Assembly (NCBI GenBank): GCA_002493595.1
Contig: DKZG01000011.1
Coordinates: 22,588 to 86,587 of the forward strand
DNA from: Ruminococcaceae bacterium UBA7080
GTDB lineage: Bacteria > Bacillota > Clostridia > Oscillospirales > Acutalibacteraceae
DNA: 64,000 nt
Direction: 5' to 3'
Shown here: positions 17,328-24,140 of the stretch, piece after piece
How positions within the stretch are numbered: position 1 is the stretch's first letter
How the letters are laid out: each line of letters opens with the position of its first letter
Program-made: the position numbers and the translations under genes
Notes under the pieces: model-generated
Databases searched by the model: none
What the model saw: only the letters and a program-made list of their open reading frames with translations
Told to the model about the DNA's origin: nothing

Positions 17328-18329
17328 ATGCACATGAAAGGAAAAACAATATTTTTTGATTCGCCGCCTATTATTACAGGCCATGCAGGCGTAGTCGGCA
17401 AAAAAGAGGGAGAAGGCCCGCTTGCACAGGATTTTGACGCTATTTTTGAAGATACATCCATGGGTCAGCAGTCTTATGAATTGGCAGAGTCTGCAATGCT
17501 TCATGATGCCATTATCAGAGCGCTTTCCAATGCAGGCAAAAGTCCTTCCGAGGTTGATTTTATTTTAAGCGGTGATTTGCTTGACCAATGTATGGGTTCA
17601 GCTTTTGCACTAAAGGATTTAGAGGTACCTTCCATTGGACTTTTTGGTGCCTGCTCCACAATGGCACTTTCGCTTTCCGTCGGTTCAATGCTGGTTGATG
17701 CCGGAGCAAAATGTATTGTGGCAGGAACATCAAGCCACTTCTGTTCGTCGGAAAGGCAGTTTCGCTTCCCGCTTGAATACGGCGGTCAAAGACCTCCGAG
17801 TGCTCAGTGGACCGTGACCGGTGCAGGCAGTGCAGTTGTTGAGCAGCAGGGTGACGGCATAAAAATCAAAGCTGTTCAAATCGGAACAATAACCGACCTT
17901 GGCATTACCGATGCCAATAATATGGGCGCTGCTATGGCACCTGCTGCGGCAAGGACTATAAGTGATTTTTTGAGGGACACGAACACAAAACCGCAAAACT
18001 ATGATTTGATATTAACCGGTGATTTAGGGTTCACAGGGACTGAGCTTTTGTATGAACTGATGCAGCAGGAATATAAAACGAAGCTGGAAGGCTATCATCG
18101 TGACTGCGGTATGATGATTTTTGATCTTAAGGAACAGGATGTTAATTCAGGCGGGTCAGGCTGTGGCTGCAGCGGCAGTGTGCTTTGCTCACATATTCTT
18201 AAGAATATGAAAAAAGGAAAGCTTAAGAAAGTTTTGTTCGTTGCTACGGGTGCACTTATGTCACCTACTTCAAATAAACAGGGCAATCCCATTCCCGGTA
18301 TTGCGCATGCTGTTTTGCTTGAGAGGTGA
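17328..18329 (+). CDS. spoVAD: Stage V sporulation protein AD
   Basis: SpoVAD is part of the SpoVA system that loads dipicolinic acid into the developing spore and releases it during germination. The 333-residue length and thiolase-like fold fit the family, with features such as KEGEGPLAQDFD, GDLLDQCMGSAFAL, GACSTMALSL and GSGCGCSGSV. In most spore formers it lies in a spoVAC-AD-AE cluster. Here it follows carbohydrate genes; spoVAC is 23 kb away on the other strand and no spoVAE is in the window. Its ribosome site lies inside the hairpin just upstream. Confidence 0.93.
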   Translation: MHMKGKTIFFDSPPIITGHAGVVGKKEGEGPLAQDFDAIFEDTSMGQQSYELAESAMLHDAIIRALSNAGKSPSEVDFILSGDLLDQCMGSAFALKDLEVPSIGLFGACSTMALSLSVGSMLVDAGAKCIVAGTSSHFCSSERQFRFPLEYGGQRPPSAQWTVTGAGSAVVEQQGDGIKIKAVQIGTITDLGITDANNMGAAMAPAAARTISDFLRDTNTKPQNYDLILTGDLGFTGTELLYELMQQEYKTKLEGYHRDCGMMIFDLKEQDVNSGGSGCGCSGSVLCSHILKNMKKGKLKKVLFVATGALMSPTSNKQGNPIPGIAHAVLLER

Positions 18330-18333
18330 TAGG

Positions 18334-18492
18334 ATGAAGAATTTTAATAATATCAAGCTTCTCAGTTCCTTCAGAGAAATATCAAATGTGCTTGACATCA
18401 TTTCTAATGCAATACGAATTTTCGCATTTGTTTTAATAATTATCCAGGGTATACTTTTAGTCAGAGATGTTAAGAAAACCGAAACAAAATAA
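18334..18492 (+). CDS. Small single-span membrane protein behind spoVAD
   Basis: ATG 18334 lies 4 nt after the spoVAD stop and follows GAGAGGTGAT. The 52-residue product has a polar start, one hydrophobic segment (about 25-44) and a charged end (RDVKKTETK). I do not recognise the family. The spacing implies co-transcription with spoVAD, so a spore-related role is possible but unproven. Confidence 0.6.
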   Translation: MKNFNNIKLLSSFREISNVLDIISNAIRIFAFVLIIIQGILLVRDVKKTETK

Positions 18493-18506
18493 AATATAGC
18501 TATTAT

Positions 18507-18550
18507 ACAGCACAGCCATTAGCACAATATTTTGCCAATGGTTGTGCTGT
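18507..18550 (+). terminator. Terminator after the spoVAD operon
   Basis: ACAGCACAGCCATT pairs with AATGGTTGTGCTGT (one G-U pair) around a 16-nt loop, followed by a T-rich but interrupted run. Confidence 0.65.
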
Positions 18551-18670
18551 TTGTATATTTGTATATATTGTAAATTTTATGTTTATCCTGTAAATTTTAT
18601 GTTGCATTTTTTGCAAAATGCTGTTTTGATGGCGAAATTATGTATAATAATTTTAAAAAGAGGTGTTAGG

Positions 18671-18706
18671 ATGCAGATATCAACTGTCCGCAGGTATTCA
18701 AAGTGA
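18671..18706 (+). CDS. 11-codon leader or remnant reading frame
   Basis: ATG 18671 has a strong AGAGGTG ribosome site 5 nt upstream, and a TATAAT box lies at 18643-18648. The peptide reads MQISTVRRYSK and then stops. It is either a short leader peptide for the carboxypeptidase gene, or the start of a decayed Rrf2-type regulator, whose N-termini typically read M-x-I-S-T-x-x-R-Y. Nothing recognisable follows in any frame. A hairpin (18743-18778) lies between it and the next gene. Confidence 0.4.
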   Translation: MQISTVRRYSK

Positions 18707-18803
18707 TGAAAAGCTGTTTTTTATTTGTAATATTTTATAAAACTTAAATGCAGTTGAAAGCAAATGATGCAATTTAAGGATGAAAAGAGCAGAGGGTGAT
18801 TTT

Positions 18804-19583
18804 TTGCATAAGAATAGTAAAGTGTCAAAAGAGCAGAGTGCAGCGAGGCTCGGATATGCAATTTGTGTTGTTTTTGCGGCAGCGTTTGTTTTTATTGTGA
18901 TAGGAATTGTATTACCCAATTCGGCACAGAATAAAGAAACACCTTATATCAGTACCGAACACAGTGAACCTTCTTCAAAAAATAATTCGGCATCCACAGA
19001 TAATCATTCATCCAAAGCAACAGAAAAAACGCCATGGAATTTGATTTTGGTAAACCGGTGGAATACATTGCCTGATGATTATAAAATAACTTTAAAACAA
19101 CTGCAAAATGGATTGAGTGTTGACAAAAGATGCTATAAGGATTTACAAGATATGATGAATGACTGTCGAGCAAATGGTTTAAGTCCGGTGATATGTTCTG
19201 CTTACCGTAGTATGGACAAGCAGATTGCATTGTTTGATAAACAGGTCAACAAGTGGCTTGCAAAAGGATATTCACGTCAAAAGGCAGAGCAGGAAGCCGC
19301 AAAGCTTGTGGCGGTTCCGGGAAGCAGTGAGCATCAGCTTGGGCTTGCCATGGATATAGTTGATATTTCAAACCAAATACTGGATGAGCGTCAGGAGAAT
19401 ACCGATGTGCAGAAATGGCTGATGAAAAACAGCTGGAAATACGGTTTTATTCTTCGCTATCCGACTGATAAAAGTGATATTACGGGAATAAGCTATGAGC
19501 CTTGGCATTATCGTTATGTAGGAAAAAAAGCAGCTAAAGAGATTTATGAAAGAAATATTTGTCTTGAAGAATATTTAACTTGA
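18804..19583 (+). CDS. Membrane-anchored D-Ala-D-Ala carboxypeptidase, VanY/M15 family
   Basis: It trims the terminal D-alanine of peptidoglycan stem peptides. After one membrane anchor (residues about 15-35) and a Ser/Asn-rich linker comes an M15B domain with SAYRS, the zinc-binding motif SSEHQLGLAMD (first His and the Asp as ligands) and EPWHYRYV (second zinc His). TTG 18804 is preferred because GAGG lies 8 nt upstream; ATG 18780 directly abuts AAGG and would add eight residues. No vancomycin-resistance genes are nearby, so this is a housekeeping enzyme. Confidence 0.88.
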   Translation: MHKNSKVSKEQSAARLGYAICVVFAAAFVFIVIGIVLPNSAQNKETPYISTEHSEPSSKNNSASTDNHSSKATEKTPWNLILVNRWNTLPDDYKITLKQLQNGLSVDKRCYKDLQDMMNDCRANGLSPVICSAYRSMDKQIALFDKQVNKWLAKGYSRQKAEQEAAKLVAVPGSSEHQLGLAMDIVDISNQILDERQENTDVQKWLMKNSWKYGFILRYPTDKSDITGISYEPWHYRYVGKKAAKEIYERNICLEEYLT

Positions 19584-19639
19584 TAAAGAAGGAATTTTTT
19601 TACAGCGATGGTTATATTATCAATACTGCTTCGCCAATA

Positions 19640-19675
19640 AAAAACGAGCAAATCTCAAAAGATTTGCTCGTTTTT
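19640..19675. terminator. Bidirectional terminator between the carboxypeptidase gene and galE
   Basis: AAAAACGAGCAAATCT pairs perfectly with AGATTTGCTCGTTTTT around a 4-nt loop, with T runs on both strands. The genes converge here. Confidence 0.92.
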
Positions 19676-19690
19676 GTATCATAAATATTT

Positions 19691-20707
19691 TTAATCGGGG
19701 TAACCGTTTGGGTTTTGGCTCTGCCATCTCCAGCTGTCTTCACACATTTCATCAATTCCTCTTTCGGCTTTCCAACCAAGCTCATCAAGAGACTTTTTAG
19801 GATCGGAATAGCAAGTTGCAATATCACCTGTACGGCGCGGACCGATTTTATAAGGGATTTTAACACCGGATGCCTTTTCAAATGCATTGACAAGGTCAAG
19901 TACGGAGTAGCCGTCACCTGTGCCGAGATTGTATATGAAGAGTCCGTTTGTATCCGAAATTTTATCAACTGCTTTAAGATGGCCAAGTGCCAGGTCAACA
20001 ACGTGGATATAATCACGAACGCCTGTGCCGTCGGGTGTATCGTAATCGTTGCCCCATACGTTAAGGTATTCTCTTTTGCCGATAGCAACCTGAGTAATAT
20101 AAGGCATAAGATTGTTAGGAATTCCATTGGGATCCTCACCCATAGTGCCGCTTTTATGTGCACCGATAGGATTAAAGTAACGCAGCAGACAGATTGACCA
20201 TTCGCTGTCCGATACATATAAATCCTTAAGAATACACTCAATCATAAATTTTGTTCTGCCGTATGGATTTGTTACTCCGCCGACCTCCATATCCTCAGTA
20301 AGAGGTGATATATTGTTCATTCCGTAGACAGTGGCTGATGAAGAAAATACAATTTTTTTACAGCCGTGCTTTCTCATAACATCAAGCAGAACAAGAGTTC
20401 CGTTAACATTGTTATCAAAATATTCAAGCGGTTTTTCAACGCTTTCGCCTACAGCCTTAAGTCCTGCAAAATGAATGACTGAGTCAATGCTTTCGTTTTC
20501 GAAAATTTTGCTCAGACCTTCAGCATCACGGATATCGCATTTATAAAATTTGAAATCCTTTCCCACCAGAGCTTTGATTCTGTCATAAGAGCTTTTTTTG
20601 CAGTTGTATAGATTGTCAACGACAACAACTTCAGTTCCTGCATTCATAAGCTCAACGCAAGTGTGTGAACCGATGTAGCCTAAGCCGCCTGTTACTAATA
20701 CTGACAT
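19691..20707 (-). CDS. galE: UDP-glucose 4-epimerase
   Basis: It interconverts UDP-glucose and UDP-galactose in the cytoplasm. The 338-residue length is normal. The NAD-binding motif GGLGYIG lies at residues 7-13, the serine cluster SSSATVYG at 122-129 and the catalytic pair Y149-x-x-x-K153 is present. TGGAGG precedes the ATG. It lies 109 nt after proS on the same strand with no clear terminator between, so read-through from proS is possible. No other Leloir genes are adjacent. Confidence 0.96.
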   Translation of the reverse strand: MSVLVTGGLGYIGSHTCVELMNAGTEVVVVDNLYNCKKSSYDRIKALVGKDFKFYKCDIRDAEGLSKIFENESIDSVIHFAGLKAVGESVEKPLEYFDNNVNGTLVLLDVMRKHGCKKIVFSSSATVYGMNNISPLTEDMEVGGVTNPYGRTKFMIECILKDLYVSDSEWSICLLRYFNPIGAHKSGTMGEDPNGIPNNLMPYITQVAIGKREYLNVWGNDYDTPDGTGVRDYIHVVDLALGHLKAVDKISDTNGLFIYNLGTGDGYSVLDLVNAFEKASGVKIPYKIGPRRTGDIATCYSDPKKSLDELGWKAERGIDEMCEDSWRWQSQNPNGYPD

Positions 20708-20798
20708 AACATTTCCTCCATAATTGAATAGTTTGTAATAGGTTTAAGCCAAATCGGAAGAAAATTTCAATCATTATGAATTTTACTTTCCTTTTCAG

Positions 20799-20815
20799 TA
20801 TAAACCGGGTTTATA
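20799..20815. repeat. 17-bp palindrome after proS
   Basis: TATAAACC and GGTTTATA flank one central G, directly behind the proS stop codon. The spacing is too tight for a hairpin loop, so a protein-binding site or chance is more likely than a terminator. Confidence 0.4.
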
Positions 20816-20816
20816 A

Positions 20817-22259
20817 TTAGTACGCTTTACCCCAATAGAGCATTTTTTTAGCAGGTTTGCCGCAGCATACGCAGGTATCGGCTATTTTCTCCTGCTCAAA
20901 AGGAATACAGCGTGAACCAACACCGGTGAGTTCCTTAACCTTATCCTCACACGCCTCATTGCCGCACCACATTGCCTTTACAAAACCGTCACCGTTTTCT
21001 TCAAGTGCATTGAGAATTTCATCAGTAGTTTTGCACTTATAGGTTTTGTTTTCTCTGTTTTCAAGAGCTTTGCTGTAAAGACCGTCACGAACCTCCTGCA
21101 GCTTTTGAGGAATAACCTCGCCAAGTTGATCAAGTGCAACAATTGTTTTTTCTCTGTTATGACGGGTGACAATTACACACTGGTTGTTTTCGATATCTTT
21201 CGGACCGATTTCAACTCTAACCGGAACACCTTTCATCTCATATTCGGCAAATTTCCAGCCGGGTGAATTTGCCGAATCGTCAATTTTTGCTCGGCAAATC
21301 TTTTTAAGCTCATCGGTAATAGCATATGCTTTATCAAGTACACCCTCCTTGTGTTGTGCGATAGGGATAACCATAACCTGTATCGGTGCAACAGCGGGAG
21401 GCAGAACCAGACCGTTATCGTCACCGTGAGTCATAATGATGGCTCCGATGAGTCTTGTTGTCATGCCCCATGACGTTTGGTGCGGGTAGGTGAGTTTGTT
21501 TTCCTTATTCGAATACTGAATGTCAAATGCCTTTGCAAAGCCGTCGCCAAAATAATGGCTTGTGCCTGCCTGCAGAGCTTTGCCGTCATGCATGAGTGCT
21601 TCAATACAGTATGTGCGTTCAGCGCCGGCAAATTTGTCACTTTCCGTTTTTTGACCCTGAACAACAGGCATTGCAAGATATTCCTGACAGAATGATGTAT
21701 ATACATTGAGCATTTTTTCAGTCTCTTCTATAGCTTCATCAGCGGTTGCGTGAAGCGTGTGTCCTTCCTGCCACAGAAATTCTCGTGAACGAAGGAAAGG
21801 TCTTGTGGTTTTTTCCCAGCGTACAACAGATACCCATTGGTTATAAAGTTTAGGCAAATCCCTGTGGGAGTGAACTATATCCTTAAAATGCTCACAAAAT
21901 AATGTTTCTGATGTGGGGCGCACACAAAGGCGTTCTTCAAGCTTTTCACTGCCGCCATAGGTGACCCATGCACATTCGGGTGCAAAGCCTTCAACGTGAT
22001 CGGCTTCTTTCTGAAGCAGGCTTTCAGGTATAAACATAGGCATATTAACGTTTTCGTGACCGGTTTCCTTAAACATACCGTCCAGAATTTTTTGTATGTT
22101 TTCCCATATAGCATAACCATATGGGCGTATAACCATACAGCCTTTAACACTTGTGTAGGATACAAGCTCAGCTTTTTTGCATACGTCTGTATACCATTTT
22201 GCAAAATCCTCATCCATTGAGGTGATGGAGTCAACCATCTTTTTTTGGTCCTTTGCCAT
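20817..22259 (-). CDS. proS: Prolyl-tRNA synthetase (eukaryote/archaeon-type, ProS3)
   Basis: It charges tRNA-Pro. The 480-residue length, the class II motifs (LCVRPTSETLFCEHF, RWEKTTRPFLRSREFLWQEGHT, TSWGMTTRLIGAIIM) and the C-terminal zinc-type domain with CGNEAC, CVCCGK and the final KMLYWGKAY define the compact ProS3 class that lacks the YbaK-like editing insertion of E. coli ProS. Some clostridia use this type. AAGGAG lies 8 nt before the ATG. The leader is too short to hold a T-box. Confidence 0.96.
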   Translation of the reverse strand: MAKDQKKMVDSITSMDEDFAKWYTDVCKKAELVSYTSVKGCMVIRPYGYAIWENIQKILDGMFKETGHENVNMPMFIPESLLQKEADHVEGFAPECAWVTYGGSEKLEERLCVRPTSETLFCEHFKDIVHSHRDLPKLYNQWVSVVRWEKTTRPFLRSREFLWQEGHTLHATADEAIEETEKMLNVYTSFCQEYLAMPVVQGQKTESDKFAGAERTYCIEALMHDGKALQAGTSHYFGDGFAKAFDIQYSNKENKLTYPHQTSWGMTTRLIGAIIMTHGDDNGLVLPPAVAPIQVMVIPIAQHKEGVLDKAYAITDELKKICRAKIDDSANSPGWKFAEYEMKGVPVRVEIGPKDIENNQCVIVTRHNREKTIVALDQLGEVIPQKLQEVRDGLYSKALENRENKTYKCKTTDEILNALEENGDGFVKAMWCGNEACEDKVKELTGVGSRCIPFEQEKIADTCVCCGKPAKKMLYWGKAY

Positions 22260-22306
22260 TTTTGAACTCCTTGTTTATAATAAAATGTTGTATTTATTCA
22301 AATGAT

Positions 22307-22335
22307 ATTATAAACGAATTATTTAAATATGTAAA
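22307..22335 (-). promoter_or_regulatory. Sigma-A promoter of proS
   Basis: On the minus strand TTTACA (22335-22330) and TATAAT (22312-22307) are 17 bp apart. The predicted start is near 22300, giving a leader of about 40 nt. Nothing else is seen in the roughly 280-nt gap between proS and atpB besides this and the atp promoter. Confidence 0.65.
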
Positions 22336-22493
22336 TATGTATTTCTGTTAAAATAAGGTATATTTTAATATTGCATTTGTTTGTGCTTATACAGTTGTAC
22401 AGTTTATTTAGAAGAAGCATATAAATTTTTAGTTACCTTTACAATCAGTAATAAACAATCACAACATTTTGTATAAATTTAATTTAATTTTTC

Positions 22494-22522
22494 TTGAAAA
22501 GAAGAACGCTTTGTAGTATAAT
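22494..22522 (+). promoter_or_regulatory. Sigma-A promoter of the ATP synthase operon
   Basis: TTGAAA and TATAAT are separated by exactly 17 bp; the predicted start is about 22529, leaving only about 15 nt before the atpB GTG. Confidence 0.8.
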
Positions 22523-22543
22523 AACTATAATTTCAAATGGGGG

Positions 22544-23335
22544 GTGAATGCGACGTTCAATCAGATAATGATGCAGCTTGATTTGCAGCATGAATTAAGT
22601 GAGCAGTTAGAGCTTAAAGAGGTGTTCAGCTTTAATATCGGCAATATAAAATTTGGTTTTGATGAATCCACTGTGGTGTCATGGATTATTATGGCGGCAC
22701 TGACCGTTTTGGCAATAATTCTTACAAGAAATTTTAAGGTTACCGGTGAGATTTCCAAGCGGCAGCAGCTTATGGAAATGCTTTATGAAAAGTCTGAAAA
22801 TTTCTTTAAGGGTATGCTTGGTGAAAAGGTTGAAAAATTTATACCATGGCTAATGAGCGTGGCATTGTTTATAGGAACATCAAATATAATCGGTATTTTT
22901 GGTTTTAAGCCGCCGACTAAAAGTATGCAGGCTGCCGGTGCAATGGCAATCACATCCATTATTATTGTTGAGTATGCAGCATTTAAAGATAAGGGCTTTG
23001 CCGGAAGAATAAAAGCTTTTGCCAAGCCTGTATTTATAGTAGCGCCTATAAATGTTCTTGATGTATTTACTAAGCCATTATCACTTTGTATGCGACTTTT
23101 CGGTAATATTGTTGCGGCATTTACCATTATGGAGCTGATCAAAGCTGTTGTTCCATGGGTGCTTCCTGTGGTATTCAGCCTTTATTTTGATATATTTGAC
23201 GGCCTTTTGCAGGCATATATATTTGTCTTTTTAACAGCTATTTATCTGCAGGAGGCAGTTGAGGAGGAAGAGCCCTCCGGCAAAAAGCGCAAAAAGCGCA
23301 GGTGGTATAAAAAGCATAAGGCACAGGCTCACTAA
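22544..23335 (+). CDS. atpB: ATP synthase Fo subunit a
   Basis: Subunit a forms the half-channels for ions beside the c-ring. The 263-residue protein has 5-6 membrane helices, the essential arginine in the LSLCMRLFGNIVAAF helix and the C-terminal QAYIFVFLTAIYLQEA segment. The start is uncertain: GTG 22544 lies within a GGGGGGTGA run, and ATG 22568 is an alternative that would still keep all membrane helices. A tiny out-of-frame ORF (ATG 22548, six codons, TAA overlapping ATG 22568) sits between. No atpI precedes it. Confidence 0.93.
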   Translation: MNATFNQIMMQLDLQHELSEQLELKEVFSFNIGNIKFGFDESTVVSWIIMAALTVLAIILTRNFKVTGEISKRQQLMEMLYEKSENFFKGMLGEKVEKFIPWLMSVALFIGTSNIIGIFGFKPPTKSMQAAGAMAITSIIIVEYAAFKDKGFAGRIKAFAKPVFIVAPINVLDVFTKPLSLCMRLFGNIVAAFTIMELIKAVVPWVLPVVFSLYFDIFDGLLQAYIFVFLTAIYLQEAVEEEEPSGKKRKKRRWYKKHKAQAH

Positions 23336-23386
23336 GCTCTGCATTATGCTGATATAAATAATTGTTATTAATAAGGAGAAAGAATT

Positions 23387-23614
23387 ATGACAGGTTCAAT
23401 TATTGCAATCGGTGCAGCTATTGCACTTTTATGCGGACTCGGTGCCGGTATCGGTATTGGTATCGCAACCGGAAAGGCAGTTGACGCTATTGCTCGTCAG
23501 CCTGAGGCAGCAGGTCAGATACGTACCACACTTATTCTCGGCGGTGCACTTTCAGAGGCAACTGCAATTTATGGTCTTATCGGTTGTATTCTTATAATTT
23601 TGTTGGTAAAATAA
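23387..23614 (+). CDS. atpE: ATP synthase Fo subunit c
   Basis: This 75-residue hairpin proteolipid forms the rotor ring. The glycine-rich first helix (GLGAGIGIGIATG), the conserved loop ARQPEA and the ion-carrying glutamate E57 (LSEATAIYG) are all present. The residues that mark sodium-binding c-rings are not: the Gln position in helix 1 is I24, and the Ser after the Glu is A58. This favours proton coupling. AAGGAG lies upstream of the ATG. Confidence 0.96.
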   Translation: MTGSIIAIGAAIALLCGLGAGIGIGIATGKAVDAIARQPEAAGQIRTTLILGGALSEATAIYGLIGCILIILLVK

Positions 23615-23654
23615 GTCTCAATTCAAGTGAATTCAATGAAAGGAAATACAGTTA

Positions 23655-24140
23655 ATGTTAAAATTTGACTGGAATATTCTTTGGACAATTATCAATCTGG
23701 TTATCTTTTTTCTGCTTATGAAAAGGTTTCTGTTTAAGCCGATTAGGGTAACACTTGATAAGAGAAAAGAGTTAATTGATAATCAATTTAAAGCTGCTGA
23801 CGATGCACAAAAGCAGGCAGATAATCTCAAGGCTCAGTATGAGGGTCAGCTTGAAGGTGTTGAAGAAGCTAAAAAGCAGATGCTTGATGATGCAAGATTA
23901 GATGCGAAATCAGAATATGATAAGATTGTTAATCGTGCACAAACCGATGCAGATAAAATTAAGGCAGATGCAAAAAGAAATGCAGAGCTTGAAACGGAAA
24001 AAGCAAGGCGCTCTGTAAAAGAAGAGCTTGCGGTTTTGGCTATGGAGACTGCCGAGAAGGTTGTAGGTGAACGTGCATCTGCAGAGCTTGATAGGCAGCT
24101 TTATGATAAATTTTTAAATGAAAGCAGTGACGAATCATGA
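23655..24140 (+). CDS. atpF: ATP synthase Fo subunit b
   Basis: This is the peripheral stalk subunit. It has one N-terminal membrane segment (about 8-28) followed by a long charged coiled coil rich in Ala, Lys, Asp and Glu, ending near residue 155; 161 residues is the normal length. Its stop overlaps the start of the next gene by 4 bp, which fits the physical contact between b and delta. Confidence 0.94.
   Translation: MLKFDWNILWTIINLVIFFLLMKRFLFKPIRVTLDKRKELIDNQFKAADDAQKQADNLKAQYEGQLEGVEEAKKQMLDDARLDAKSEYDKIVNRAQTDADKIKADAKRNAELETEKARRSVKEELAVLAMETAEKVVGERASAELDRQLYDKFLNESSDES

Noticed and set aside
18554..18605. Repeated TGTAAATTTTATGTT in the gap before the VanY-type gene
   Set aside because: Only two AT-rich copies 21 nt apart; too little for an iteron array or CRISPR.
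18804..19583. Vancomycin resistance gene vanY
   Set aside because: The M15 domain matches, but no vanHAX, vanRS or mobile element is present, and the distant VanZ-like gene is a common housekeeping family.
19612..20241. 209-codon minus-strand frame overlapping galE and its terminator
   Set aside because: Out-of-frame overlap with galE, crosses the terminator, and has no recognisable domain.
22260..22306. T-box riboswitch upstream of proS
   Set aside because: The leader predicted from the promoter is only about 40 nt, too short for a T-box, and no T-box sequence is seen.
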